A stretch of 64,000 nucleotides of DNA, taken from assembly GCA_964453115.1 (NCBI GenBank), contig CAYVRT010000003.1:1-64000 (forward strand). The letters run 5' to 3'. A model generated the notes under the pieces. The model searched no databases. It had not been told where the DNA came from and saw only the letters and a program-made list of their open reading frames with translations. The stretch is from JAIWNK01 sp964453115. Its GTDB lineage: Bacteria; Chloroflexota; Anaerolineae; Anaerolineales; Anaerolineaceae. Shown in pieces: positions 14,380 through 23,330 of this stretch (its first letter is position 1; each line of letters opens with the position of its first letter). A program made the position numbers and the translations under genes.

Positions 14380-17115
14380 TTATTGTGCTGCCGCGTCTTT
14401 GCTATCCAAAAGATGAATCTGTCCGTTTGACCCATTCACTCGGATGCGCTGACCGGTGTGGAAGCGCAGGGTTGCCCGGTCAACCCCGACGATGGCAGGA
14501 ATACCGTATTCGCGCGCCACAACGGCCCCATGTGTCATCATGCCGCCAGTCTCCATTACCAGCCCTCCGGCGGAGAGGAAAAGCGGCGTCCAGGAGGGGT
14601 CGGTGCCAGGACATACGAGGATTTCTCCTGGCTGGAGATGCGCCTGGCTGGGGTTAAGTACCACGCGCACGTGCCCTTCCACCACGCCGGGAGATACCGG
14701 GCTGCCCATTACAACACCCTCTGCTCCCTGTGGGGTGGCCATGCCCTCGTAAAATGCCCGTCCATCACTGAGCAGCAGGCGCGGAATCTGCCTGCGCTGA
14801 AACTCGCGCTGGTACGAGGCTTTGCGTTGACGGATGAGGCTGTGCCAATCTCCTTCCTGACGGGCAGCAAAGCGGCGCAATTCCAGGAAGGTCAGGAAGA
14901 ACAGGTCATCGGGCTGCTCCAGTTCGCCCATTTGCATCAGTTCCCTGCCGCTTTGCAGCAGGGCGTGCTGTATGACGCTCATCATGCGCACAGCAAAGAA
15001 TTTTGGGCTCTCGCGCAGCCCCATCAACAGGCGCGCCCTTCCGGCAAAGAAGCGCACCAGATGGGATCTCCACCATCCTCCGCGCTCGAGGCGCACCAGG
15101 TCGGTGATTTTTGTCACGGCTGCTTCAGCGGATTGGGCCGAGCGCGCAAAGATAACATCGGGAGCAGAGTTTTCATCTTCAATGCGCAAAAAACTACTCA
15201 GCATTTCAAAGACGTGTGTTGGGTCATCCGCCCAGCGCGTGCGCCCCAGGTCAATCTCGCCGAATCCTCGCCCGCCATAGCGCATCAGGAAAGTGCGCAC
15301 TGCTTCCATTGCCACCGGTGGCAGGGTTTCTGCTTGATACTGCGCGGCGCATTGAGCTGCGCTTTGTTCATGAAACAGGCGGCACGCCTCAGCATCCTGC
15401 CGAATGCGCTTCGCCATCTGCCAGAGGGTGAGGTCCATCTCGGTGGTGGGGTTGTTGGGCATGCCGCGAGTGACTTGCATTATCAGGTCGCGCCGCTTTT
15501 GCTTCTCTTCGGCGCTCAATTGCTCCTTTTTACGAAAGGCGAGCGTGTTGAGTACATTCCACGAAGCCATGCCCGACGCCACGCCCGACACAAATAGCAA
15601 AAAGATGTGCCCCAAGTTATTTTGGATTTGTTCAGGAAACAGTTCGACACGCTGTGCCAGTTTTTGCCAGGCATCGCCATCAATACCTTTGGCTACCTGA
15701 CGGATGTTCTCCAGGAAATGCTCTCCATTTTCGACAATCAGGCGCCGTCGCCGGCGCGGAGTAAGCAGGTTGAGCAGAATCTTTCCTGCCAGGGGGAGAA
15801 AAAAGTGTGCCAATTGTATGCCAGCATGCAGGCTGATGCCTGGTCTGTCGGGTTGTAAGCGCGGGTCATCCATTACTTGCTCGAATGCCTGGCGCACGCT
15901 GGGTTCCACCAACCCCAACGCGGTTTGTGCGGCTTTGCGCCCGAAGGAATTCCTGATGAGGGTGGTGATGTTGGCCCAAAGGCGTTCTCCGGCGGTGTAT
16001 AACACGCGCTGGGTTTCAGCGGTGACGTGGATTCTAAATAGCGAGGAAGCCGCAGCCACGATACCGCAGATGGCATCGCGCCCGATGGGCGTCATCGGTT
16101 CCAGCATGCCCTGCACAGCCCCAAAGGAGAAAAGCACCTTGAGCGGTTCGGTGGGCAGGTTTTCGGGTAGGGGAAAGAGGGCGGTGATGGGACGTGCCTG
16201 CAGCAGGTAAAATTTTCCGTTTTGCCATGCCCATTCAATGTCCTGTGGAAAGGGATAGAGTGCATCCACCTGACGGCCCAACTGCGCCAATTCCAGGATG
16301 GCATCATCCGGCAGCGCCTGAATCTGGCTGCGGTCAGCTTCCATTGCGCACATCCCGCCGCTCTGTTCTCCGTGAAGGGAGAGACGCTTGGCGCCCAGGG
16401 TTTTGGAGACAATCCTGCCCTGTGTCATATCCACCACATAGTGGTCGGGTTCAACCCGCCCAGAGACCAGCGCTTCGCCCAACCCCAGCGTGGCATCCAT
16501 CACCGTCTCACTGCGCAGACCGCTGAGCGGGTTGGCAGTGAAAAGCACCCCCGACACCTGGCTTTCCACCATGCACTGGACCACCACCGCCAGAGCAACT
16601 TCCGCATGGGGGATGTGGTTACGCTGCCGGTAGCCAATGGCGCGGGCTGTCCACAGGCTGCTCCAGCAGTACACAATTGCCTCCTGGAGGGCTTTTTCTC
16701 CCACCACATTCAAGTAGGTGTCTTGTTGCCCAGCAAACGACATTTCTGGCAGGTCTTCAGCCGTGGCAGAAGAGCGCACCGCCACTGGTGGCTGCCCCAG
16801 GGCGTGATAAGCACGCATCACGGCCTGCGCCAGGCTGGTCGGCAGCTGTGTTGGGTCAAAGAGGGCGCGCAATCGCGTTGAAAGGGACTCCAATTCATCG
16901 GCTTTGGCATTCTCAGCCCCTGCCAACAGGGCAGTTATGTGCGCCTCCAGGCCATTGGTGGCGATGAATTGGCGATAGGCAGGCGTGGTGATAATGAAAC
17001 CCTGTGGCACAGGCAACCCTGCCCGAACCAGGTGTGCCAGGTTGGCGCCTTTGCCACCGGCGATTTGCAAGTCTGCCAGGGGCGACTCAAGCGGTAGTAG
17101 AACCTTGTTTTTCAC
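14380..17115 (-). CDS. rifampicin phosphotransferase-like PEP/pyruvate-binding protein
   Basis: 911 aa, GTG start preceded by GGAAGG. The N-terminal ~320 residues are a PEP-synthase-type ATP-grasp domain (GGKGANLAHLVRAGLPVPQGF, then VRSSATAEDLPEMSFAGQQDT and IEWAWQNGKFYLLQARPIT). The phospho-His swivel domain is at the extreme C-terminus (about residues 820-895, TGGMMTHGAVVAREYGIPA with the catalytic His). No C-terminal PEP-binding barrel follows, unlike true PEP synthase, and a ~450-residue helical region separates the two conserved domains. That order, ATP-grasp, central domain, His domain, is the one described for rifampicin phosphotransferase and relatives that phosphorylate small molecules using the ATP beta-phosphate. 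The substrate here is unknown. Confidence 0.8.
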   Translation of the reverse strand: MKNKVLLPLESPLADLQIAGGKGANLAHLVRAGLPVPQGFIITTPAYRQFIATNGLEAHITALLAGAENAKADELESLSTRLRALFDPTQLPTSLAQAVMRAYHALGQPPVAVRSSATAEDLPEMSFAGQQDTYLNVVGEKALQEAIVYCWSSLWTARAIGYRQRNHIPHAEVALAVVVQCMVESQVSGVLFTANPLSGLRSETVMDATLGLGEALVSGRVEPDHYVVDMTQGRIVSKTLGAKRLSLHGEQSGGMCAMEADRSQIQALPDDAILELAQLGRQVDALYPFPQDIEWAWQNGKFYLLQARPITALFPLPENLPTEPLKVLFSFGAVQGMLEPMTPIGRDAICGIVAAASSLFRIHVTAETQRVLYTAGERLWANITTLIRNSFGRKAAQTALGLVEPSVRQAFEQVMDDPRLQPDRPGISLHAGIQLAHFFLPLAGKILLNLLTPRRRRRLIVENGEHFLENIRQVAKGIDGDAWQKLAQRVELFPEQIQNNLGHIFLLFVSGVASGMASWNVLNTLAFRKKEQLSAEEKQKRRDLIMQVTRGMPNNPTTEMDLTLWQMAKRIRQDAEACRLFHEQSAAQCAAQYQAETLPPVAMEAVRTFLMRYGGRGFGEIDLGRTRWADDPTHVFEMLSSFLRIEDENSAPDVIFARSAQSAEAAVTKITDLVRLERGGWWRSHLVRFFAGRARLLMGLRESPKFFAVRMMSVIQHALLQSGRELMQMGELEQPDDLFFLTFLELRRFAARQEGDWHSLIRQRKASYQREFQRRQIPRLLLSDGRAFYEGMATPQGAEGVVMGSPVSPGVVEGHVRVVLNPSQAHLQPGEILVCPGTDPSWTPLFLSAGGLVMETGGMMTHGAVVAREYGIPAIVGVDRATLRFHTGQRIRVNGSNGQIHLLDSKDAAAQ

Positions 17116-17285
17116 TCCAGCCTTCCCAAAAATAGTTTACCGAACTTCCAGTCCGAACGACTGCCAATACATTCACCCCGGGAAGGGGATTGTTGTCGTT
17201 CAATGCACTTAAGTTTAGCATGGTTTCCTCGGTTGCATGGCGCTCCTTTCATCCAATCGGACAGGATTCGCCCGCCCTTTCCGAT

Positions 17286-17291
17286 TATAAT
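17286..17291 (+). promoter_or_regulatory. -10 box of a leaderless promoter for the M23-like lipoprotein
   Basis: TATAAT ends 6 nt before the ATG at 17298, with only CAGGCC between. This is the same spacing as at 10982, 23319 and 39466. The rest of the 17116-17297 divergent region shows no other clear signal. Confidence 0.55.
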
Positions 17292-17297
17292 CAGGCC

Positions 17298-18803
17298 ATG
17301 TATCCACGCCGCCTGCGGTTTGCAACTCTGTTCCTGCTGCTGAGCCTGCTGGCCTGCAACCTGCCACCGACTGCCACGCCCCCCGGTTTGCCGCCAGCGG
17401 TCTCTACCGCGGTGCAACAAACCCTGATTGCCTCGGCCCCTACCCAGTCTTTTCCTGTTATCTTAACCCCCACCGGTGTGCCAACTGTCCCGGCGGTGCA
17501 ATGGCCGCCGCGCCCACACCCGGGCGGGCCGTTTGCATACCTTACCCAAAGCGGTGATACGCTCAGCGCTCTTCAGGCTCGCTTTGACGGTCTGCCCCCG
17601 TCCTTGCCACCCAACTTGCCAGCAACCGGCCCATTGCCTGCCGGGCTTAGCCTGAGCTTTCTCACTTCACCTGCTGCTCCCTATGCCGATGCCTTGCTGC
17701 CGGATAGCGAACTGGTTTACAGCCGTTCTGCTGCGGGCTTTGATGTTGCGGCGTATGTGAGCGATGCAGGCGGATACTTGAGCGGTTACCGCGAAGCGGT
17801 GAAAGGGGAGACGCTCAGCGGTGCGGAGATTGTGCAGCGCGTGGCGCATGATAATTCGCTCAACCCGCGCTTGTTGCTCGGGCTGCTGGACTATCAGGCT
17901 GGCTGGGTGCATTCGGCGCAGCCAACCCGTCCAGCCGAGACGGTGATGGGCTTTGCGGTGCCAGGGGCCGAGGGTCTTTACTGGCAATTGGTGCTGACTG
18001 CCCGCTATCTTTCCTTGGGGTATTATGGCTGGCGCGATGGTTCGCTGCATCAGTTGGAATTTTTGGATGGCAGTCCGGTCGCTCTCGCCGCACCGCTCAA
18101 CCCGGGCAGTGTGGGTCTGCAAACCCTGTTTGCGCAGCTTTACAGCCGGCTTGACTTTGAACGCGCCCTCTATGGCGAAACGGGTTTTCCGGCCTTCTAT
18201 GCTGCTCGGTTTGGTGACCCCTGGTTGCGCGCCAACGCCCAATTCCCCAATGACTTTACACAGCCGGTTTGGGAATTGCCCTGGACGGCAGGGGAGGGCT
18301 GGTATTTTACCGCCGGGCCGCACATCGCCTGGAATGCGGGCAGCCCGCGCGCTGCGCTCGATTTTGCCCCGCCCGACCCGCAGGCCGAAGCGTGTGGCGT
18401 TTCCACGTCCTGGGTGACGGCGATTGCACCGGGGCTGGTGCTGCGGGCGGGGCGCGGCTCGGTGCTGGTTGACCTGGATGGTGACGGTAACGAGGGCAGC
18501 GGCTGGGTTGTGTTATACCTGCACATTGCCGCCGCCGAGCGGGTTGCGCCTGGCGCCTGGCTGGAAACCAATGCCCGAATTGGTCACCCTTCTTGTGAGG
18601 GCGGGATTGCAACCGGCACACACATCCACCTGGCCCGCAAATACAATGGCGAATGGTTGCCCATCAACCCGGATTTTCCCTGGTTGTTGAGTGGCTGGCA
18701 GGCGGTGGCTGGGCCGCCGCCCTATCAGGGCCAAATGCAGCGTGGTGCACAGGTCATCTCTTCCAACCCCATCGGCTCGGAAAAGACGCGCCTCATCCGC
18801 TAA
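17298..18803 (+). CDS. M23-like (LytM fold) lipoprotein with N-terminal LysM-like segment
   Basis: 501 aa from the ATG at 17298. The product begins with a lipoprotein signal (RRLRFATLFLLLSLL, lipobox LLAC) and a Pro/Thr-rich linker. YLTQSGDTLSALQARF near residue 85 resembles a LysM motif. The C-terminal ~130 residues resemble the M23/LytM fold: an early His-Asp pair (GPHIAWNAGSPRAALDF), LYLHIAAAERV, and the HxH motif in GTHIHLARKYNGEW. M23 proteins cleave peptidoglycan cross-links or bind it. The ORF at 17190 starts too far upstream. Its 3' end overlaps the convergent AOR gene by 11 nt. Confidence 0.82.
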   Translation: MYPRRLRFATLFLLLSLLACNLPPTATPPGLPPAVSTAVQQTLIASAPTQSFPVILTPTGVPTVPAVQWPPRPHPGGPFAYLTQSGDTLSALQARFDGLPPSLPPNLPATGPLPAGLSLSFLTSPAAPYADALLPDSELVYSRSAAGFDVAAYVSDAGGYLSGYREAVKGETLSGAEIVQRVAHDNSLNPRLLLGLLDYQAGWVHSAQPTRPAETVMGFAVPGAEGLYWQLVLTARYLSLGYYGWRDGSLHQLEFLDGSPVALAAPLNPGSVGLQTLFAQLYSRLDFERALYGETGFPAFYAARFGDPWLRANAQFPNDFTQPVWELPWTAGEGWYFTAGPHIAWNAGSPRAALDFAPPDPQAEACGVSTSWVTAIAPGLVLRAGRGSVLVDLDGDGNEGSGWVVLYLHIAAAERVAPGAWLETNARIGHPSCEGGIATGTHIHLARKYNGEWLPINPDFPWLLSGWQAVAGPPPYQGQMQRGAQVISSNPIGSEKTRLIR

Positions 18804-20778
18804 GGTTCTTCTTCTGCCCTTCGCTGAGTTGATTCGGCACAGTCTGCGGTCCGGCGGCAAAACCGGCGGCAATGCCTCGGCGAATCTCTTCCCAAAAGGC
18901 GCGCCCGGCGGCCTGTTTATCTTCGGCAAAGCGCTGCAACCAGGACGCCAGAACCGGATCTTGCAGCCCGTGCGCACGCCACTGCTCCAGGAAGCCAATC
19001 AGCAAATCCAGCAGCCGTTCACACTCCCAGGGCGATGCTTTTGGTGCCTCGCGCTGATAAATTTCGTATGCCAATTGAAATTGATGCGCTTTGTAATCCA
19101 CATCCAGGCCATAGTGAGCACACAGAATTTCATCGGTAATCACCTCGGCCCATTTGCGGTGAAAGCGACAAATGCCTGAATTTTCGTTGAATAGCTCATA
19201 AGTCATGCGCTCCACGTTTTTGCGCCCCAACACCTCTGGCGGCAGAAAATCTACCCCGTAGTAGACGAAATATTTTCCCATCATTGGCATTGGGCTGAGC
19301 ATGCCCGGCGTCCAATATTGGTTGGGCGCCATGTAGCCGCTTTCGCCATGCGAGATGAAAACGGCCCGGTCTATGCTGCGGATGCCCAATTGCTGGTCAA
19401 GCTGCCGGGCGGCAGCGCGCATGCCCTGGCGGAAGATGGCGGCCCGCTCATCAAACAAAATGGCATGAAGCATGGCAAGGGCATAGTCAGCATTCTTGCG
19501 GCTATCGTTGACCAGGTCAAACTTTGAGACATCATCGCAAAAGTGAAATTTGAGCTGCGTGGCTGGCGGAAAGCCAAACTGTTCCGGCTCGATCCATCCA
19601 TCGGCGATCAGTTCCATGATCCAGGCCAGGGTGCAGCCGGTTTGAATGGCATCGAGGCCCATTGCGTCCACATAGTCGTTCAGCACTTCGGCGGCCCGCT
19701 GATCAAAGATTCCGGTTTGCGGCCCCAGGGTGTGATAGGGCTCGTAATCCTTTTTGTAGCGTCCGTTCAGTTTCTTGCACACCACGGCGCATGGCTCGCC
19801 ACAATGCTGAAAGCTCTTGGTGCGGATGGTTTCTTCATTGAACTGCGACAGGTAGTGATTCAGGATAAAATCGCGGTGTTGCCGCAGGCGCTGTTCCTCG
19901 CTGGCATAGATGCTGCGATAGTTGAAGCTCAGAATGCGCTCGTTCAGGTCTCGCATATTGACGCCAAACGTGCCGCCGGTTTCAAATTGTGGCACATAGC
20001 GATATTTTTCCGTTGCTGCCAGGTCGGCCTGGATGGTGCGCTTGCCAAAATGTTCGACAAAGTAGGCGTCAATTTCAGCCGAGTCGCGCAGGTCGGGGTC
20101 TTCCCACTCGCCACCAAAGATGATGCCGGCAATGCGGTGATATTGCAGCAAACGGCTGCCCAGGCCGCCGCGCCCGGCCCAATCTACCACGGCGCTAAAG
20201 CTGCCTTTGCGCACCGGGCTGGAGCCAATTGCGCCTTCGGGCGTGTTGGCGGCGGCTGGCCCGACGCACAGGACGCGCGGCGGGCGGTTTTCGGCATATT
20301 CTCCGGCATACCGATCATAAATGGCCTGTTGCAAGGCAAAAAAGCCAAGCAGCGGCTCCCCTTGCGGGTCGGCATACCCGTTCCAAATCGGCTCGGGGTG
20401 AATGGGTTCGAGGCGCGCCGAAAGCTGCCCCTGGCGATGGTTGAGAATCAGCACGCTTGTTTGTGCCGCCTGACCGCGCAGGGCAACATAATTGATGCCC
20501 ACGCCATGAAAGGTGTAGGCTGCTCCGCCCAGGCTGGAGATGTAGAAGCCTTCCCACTGTGGGCTCCAGCCACACAGCACAAGCCGCCGCGAGCCCGGAA
20601 TGCTGCTGCCAGCCAGCAGTCCCTCGCCAAAGGTAAAGCTATCGGGATAAAGGTTATAGCGCCGCCAGCCATAATCCACCGGCCCCAAAATGCCGCTCTC
20701 GTCCTCAATGGGACGGGCATACCAGCTGCCATTGTGCAGGTGAATGGTTAGTTCGCGTTGAATCAGCGGATAGGTCAT
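18793..20778 (-). CDS. aldehyde ferredoxin oxidoreductase family (tungsten-pterin) enzyme
   Basis: 661 aa. Start at the ATG at 20778, which follows GGAGG by 5 nt; the frame is open upstream to 20931 but overlaps the Hsp70 gene. The [4Fe-4S] motif of the family is present as CGEPCAVVCKKLNG (C-x3-C-x3-C) with the fourth Cys in QTGCTLAWIMEL. The N-terminal AFOR domain is indicated by AYTFHGVGINYVALRGQA and the conserved RGGLGSRL near residue 200. Family members oxidise aldehydes to acids with ferredoxin using a tungsto-bispterin cofactor. The enzyme is slightly longer than the archetypes and its substrate is unknown. The operon partners (Hsp70-like, coiled-coil/pinwheel protein) are unusual. Confidence 0.88.
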   Translation of the reverse strand: MTYPLIQRELTIHLHNGSWYARPIEDESGILGPVDYGWRRYNLYPDSFTFGEGLLAGSSIPGSRRLVLCGWSPQWEGFYISSLGGAAYTFHGVGINYVALRGQAAQTSVLILNHRQGQLSARLEPIHPEPIWNGYADPQGEPLLGFFALQQAIYDRYAGEYAENRPPRVLCVGPAAANTPEGAIGSSPVRKGSFSAVVDWAGRGGLGSRLLQYHRIAGIIFGGEWEDPDLRDSAEIDAYFVEHFGKRTIQADLAATEKYRYVPQFETGGTFGVNMRDLNERILSFNYRSIYASEEQRLRQHRDFILNHYLSQFNEETIRTKSFQHCGEPCAVVCKKLNGRYKKDYEPYHTLGPQTGIFDQRAAEVLNDYVDAMGLDAIQTGCTLAWIMELIADGWIEPEQFGFPPATQLKFHFCDDVSKFDLVNDSRKNADYALAMLHAILFDERAAIFRQGMRAAARQLDQQLGIRSIDRAVFISHGESGYMAPNQYWTPGMLSPMPMMGKYFVYYGVDFLPPEVLGRKNVERMTYELFNENSGICRFHRKWAEVITDEILCAHYGLDVDYKAHQFQLAYEIYQREAPKASPWECERLLDLLIGFLEQWRAHGLQDPVLASWLQRFAEDKQAAGRAFWEEIRRGIAAGFAAGPQTVPNQLSEGQKKNLSG

Positions 20779-20805
20779 GCAAGCCTCCAAAGATAAGCTG
20801 TGGAT

Positions 20806-20834
20806 ATTATATCGCGTGCGCCTCTCTGGCACAA
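20806..20834 (-). promoter_or_regulatory. possible internal promoter for the AOR gene
   Basis: On the minus strand TTGTGC (20834-20829), a 17-bp spacer and TATAAT (20811-20806) lie at the end of the Hsp70-like gene, 28 nt before the AOR start. This would let the oxidoreductase be expressed separately from the two upstream genes. Confidence 0.45.
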
Positions 20835-22138
20835 ATTGCCAGCCCGGCCGTGACACTGCCAAAGATATCCGAAGCCTGTACTTTTGCAGTGCCAAAGGTG
20901 CGTTCCAGTAAGGCAGTGAAGCGCGGTACATTGGATGAACCGCCGGTCTTCACCACCACATCCACCTCTTCGGCTGTCAGGCCCGAATCGTGCAGCACGT
21001 CGCGAAGTGCGGCCTCAATTTGCTGGTAGGCAAAATCGGTGTCCCGTTCAAACTGTGTCCGGGTGTAAAGATACCACAGGCGCAATGCGCCCTGTTGCAA
21101 ATCCAGGGTTGTCACGCCGCTTTCGGAGAGGGCAATTTTGGCCTGCTCGACTGCCTGATAAAACGAAAAGGCCAGGTCGTTGAACACCAGGGCCTGGAGG
21201 GCATTCAGGCGTGCTGGCGACAGCCCTTGCTGAATGGCGCGTCCCAGAACTGTTTGCATGCGCGGTGTGCTCAGGTCGGGCAGTGCGCTCCAATCGGCCA
21301 GCGCAGCAATCAATTCCTGCACTTCGGGCGGCAGGTTGGGGGTTTGGCTGCCAAACAAGGGCGCCATGCGGCGTTGAATGATGGCCTGGTCGAAGTCGCT
21401 GCCAGCAATGCCCACGCCGCGGCTGGCAAATACTCGGCGATCGTTTCGGTCGCCGAGGCGCAGGATGGTCATATCGAGGGTGCCGCCGCCAAAATCGAAG
21501 ATGAGGGCTGTCTTGGGCTGTGAGAGGCTGCGTTCATAAAAGCGCGCGGCTGCCACGGGTTCCAGTTCAAACCGCACCCGCTCAAAACCGGCCTGCTCCG
21601 CTGCCTGGCGCAGTGTCTCTTCGGCCTGCTGGTCTGGGCCATCTTGCTCGCAAAAACGCACCGGACGGCCCAACATCACCCCGCCAATCGTCTCGCCTAG
21701 TTCCTGCTCGGCACGCTGTTTGAGCAACCCCAAATAGATGGCAATCAGTTCCTTGAGGCTGTAATAGCGGTCAAAGACCTGTGTGCCAGCATAGCCGGAG
21801 CGCAACGCGGTCTTCAGATATTGCAGCAACCGCCCCGGCATCAGTTCATCTACCTGAGTATACAGGTCACGGACATAGAACATATCGGCGCCGCGAAATT
21901 CCAGTTCGCCGACCCATTGCCGCACAAAGCGGCGCGGGCGGTTGACGTTGTGCCGATAGTAGGTTTCAATCGCTTCTTGTCCAATTAACGGCTGATGGCT
22001 GCGCGGCAGGTAGAGGATGGTCTTGACCACCTGTGGCAGCAGGCTGCGGCGGTCGAGCGGCAGAATGCGCACCTGCTGTCCATCAAAAACAGCCGCGCCC
22101 GAATTGGATGTGCCAAAATCCAGCCCAATTTCAATCAT
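20807..22138 (-). CDS. Hsp70-family protein lacking a substrate-binding domain
   Basis: 443 aa, close to the actin-like ATPase core only, as in YegD-type proteins. The nucleotide-binding motifs are clear: phosphate 1 GLDFGTSNSGAAVF, phosphate 2 IFDFGGGTLDMTIL, and the adenosine motif VVKTGGSSNVPRF. The DnaK beta-sandwich substrate domain is absent. It starts 10 nt after the coiled-coil/pinwheel gene and ends 28 nt before the AOR start. A role in assembling or protecting the tungsten enzyme is an inference from the arrangement only. Confidence 0.88.
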   Translation of the reverse strand: MIEIGLDFGTSNSGAAVFDGQQVRILPLDRRSLLPQVVKTILYLPRSHQPLIGQEAIETYYRHNVNRPRRFVRQWVGELEFRGADMFYVRDLYTQVDELMPGRLLQYLKTALRSGYAGTQVFDRYYSLKELIAIYLGLLKQRAEQELGETIGGVMLGRPVRFCEQDGPDQQAEETLRQAAEQAGFERVRFELEPVAAARFYERSLSQPKTALIFDFGGGTLDMTILRLGDRNDRRVFASRGVGIAGSDFDQAIIQRRMAPLFGSQTPNLPPEVQELIAALADWSALPDLSTPRMQTVLGRAIQQGLSPARLNALQALVFNDLAFSFYQAVEQAKIALSESGVTTLDLQQGALRLWYLYTRTQFERDTDFAYQQIEAALRDVLHDSGLTAEEVDVVVKTGGSSNVPRFTALLERTFGTAKVQASDIFGSVTAGLAICAREAHAI

Positions 22139-22148
22139 CTATGCGCCC

Positions 22149-23255
22149 TCATTGACCTGGGGTAAAAACAGCGGCGGCAACCAGGTTCTTGTCAGCCAGG
22201 GCGCCGCGGTCCAGCCACTCGCGCACAGGCATCAGGCACAGGTCACCGCTCTGCTCGAGCGTCAGGCCTGCATCGGTCTCGCTGACTGCTCCGGCAAACA
22301 CAATCCGCAGCCCGGCCTGCAAACGGGTGGGGGAAAGAACGGCCTGCCCCTGACTGCCCATGCTGTGGGCTGCTTCCAGCCAGTCGGCTGGGCGGTGAAA
22401 GACTTTGCCATTTTGGGTGAGTGCCAGCACAAAGGGTTTGTGCTGCATGGGAAAGGCGCCGATGATCTGGTCGTTGATTGCCAGGCGGAGTGCCTCCTGT
22501 GGGCTGTAGGGCAGGGCGCCGGCGGCTATGTTCCAAAAAACACCCTGCTGCGAAACGATTACCAACCGCTCATCATCGGCGCACAGTGTCATGGCACAGG
22601 TGCGGTCAAGCGATGACAAAACCCCCGTGCCAACATTGCCGCGCCCAATCCAGTTTGCCAGGTAGGTTGTGCGCGCCGCGCGCACAGCTGCGCGGCGGCT
22701 GACCTGCACCGCAAGGCGAAAGAGCGAGAGCCGTCCAATGGGCAGAATGCAAACCAGTTTTTCCTCGCCGCGCGCCTCGGCTTGCCACTGACTGCCCTGG
22801 TTTGGCAGGTCTTGCAGCGGCAAGGTGAGCACCCGCCCGCTATCGAAAAGTAGCAACAATTCCTCGCTGGTTGCGGCTACGCACAGGCTGGCAGACAATT
22901 CGGCGGGCAGGCGGGCAAGGATCTGCCCGGCCTCGCCGCCTTCATCCGGCAGGTCGCAGCGCCACACCCGGCCATCCGGTGTATAGGCCAAGGCTGCTGA
23001 TGCCGCACCCGAGACCGGCGAAACCCCCGAAAATTGGCGCTGCAATGTTTGCAGTTGATATTCCAGGGTTGCAATGCGGCTTTCCAATTCAGCCACACGC
23101 TTGCCGCTGCGCAGTAGAATGTTTTCATCCCGCAGCTGCTCGTTTTCCTCGCTTAGTTGCTGCAAGCGCTGCGCAATCAGGCGCAACATTGCCTCGGCTG
23201 ACTGCGGACGCTCGCGCGCTTCAGTCACCCACTCGTCCACTGCACCAGGTTCCAT
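22149..23255 (-). CDS. coiled-coil protein with GyrA C-terminal-like (beta-pinwheel) repeats
   Basis: 368 aa. About residues 15-75 are a Glu/Leu/Gln-rich coiled coil (LRLIAQRLQQLSEENEQL, then VAELESRIATLEYQLQTL). The rest contains repeating blades that look like the DNA gyrase A C-terminal pinwheel: EELLLLFDSGRVLTLPL, DDERLVIVSQQGVFWN, PFVLALTQNGKVFHRP and GLTLEQSGDLCLMPVREW. There is no gyrase catalytic domain, so this is not a GyrA fragment in the usual sense. It heads the operon with the Hsp70-like and AOR genes. The Shine-Dalgarno (GGAGG) is strong. The function is unknown; DNA or partner binding by the pinwheel is a guess. Confidence 0.72.
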   Translation of the reverse strand: MEPGAVDEWVTEARERPQSAEAMLRLIAQRLQQLSEENEQLRDENILLRSGKRVAELESRIATLEYQLQTLQRQFSGVSPVSGAASAALAYTPDGRVWRCDLPDEGGEAGQILARLPAELSASLCVAATSEELLLLFDSGRVLTLPLQDLPNQGSQWQAEARGEEKLVCILPIGRLSLFRLAVQVSRRAAVRAARTTYLANWIGRGNVGTGVLSSLDRTCAMTLCADDERLVIVSQQGVFWNIAAGALPYSPQEALRLAINDQIIGAFPMQHKPFVLALTQNGKVFHRPADWLEAAHSMGSQGQAVLSPTRLQAGLRIVFAGAVSETDAGLTLEQSGDLCLMPVREWLDRGALADKNLVAAAVFTPGQ

Positions 23256-23278
23256 GCTCGGGCCTCCTTTGCCAGCGA

Positions 23279-23287
23279 ATTATACCA
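23279..23287 (-). promoter_or_regulatory. extended -10 promoter of the pinwheel-Hsp70-AOR operon
   Basis: On the minus strand TGG precedes TATAAT, giving an extended -10 element 24 nt upstream of the ATG at 23255. It lies back to back with the divergent promoter at 23296. Confidence 0.6.
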
Positions 23288-23295
23288 TTATGAGC

Positions 23296-23324
23296 TTGAC
23301 GACTTTTGGCCAATCCTGTATGAT
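23296..23324 (+). promoter_or_regulatory. strong leaderless promoter for the 23331 gene
   Basis: TTGACG (23296-23301), a 17-bp spacer, and TATGAT (23319-23324) end exactly 6 nt before the ATG at 23331. Both hexamers and the spacing are near consensus, which makes this the best example of the leaderless pattern in the window. Confidence 0.75.
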
Positions 23325-23330
23325 ACGGAT

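Noticed and set aside
14458..15597. 379-codon open frame on the plus strand opposite the rifampicin-phosphotransferase-like gene
   Set aside because: No ribosome binding site or recognisable motif, and the opposite strand encodes the conserved His domain.
14380..17115. Phosphoenolpyruvate synthase (ppsA)
   Set aside because: The C-terminal PEP-binding barrel is missing and the phospho-His domain is last, which does not fit PEP synthase.
19543..20751. 402-codon open frame on the plus strand opposite the AOR gene
   Set aside because: It lies entirely within a minus-strand gene that has recognisable family motifs and a good start; the antisense product shows no domain and low-complexity Ala/Gln/His-rich composition typical of GC-rich shadow frames.
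22149..23255. Remnant of a gyrA gene
   Set aside because: The frame is intact, begins with its own strong ribosome binding site and a coiled coil, and has no trace of the gyrase breakage-reunion domain, so it is a distinct protein rather than a pseudogene.
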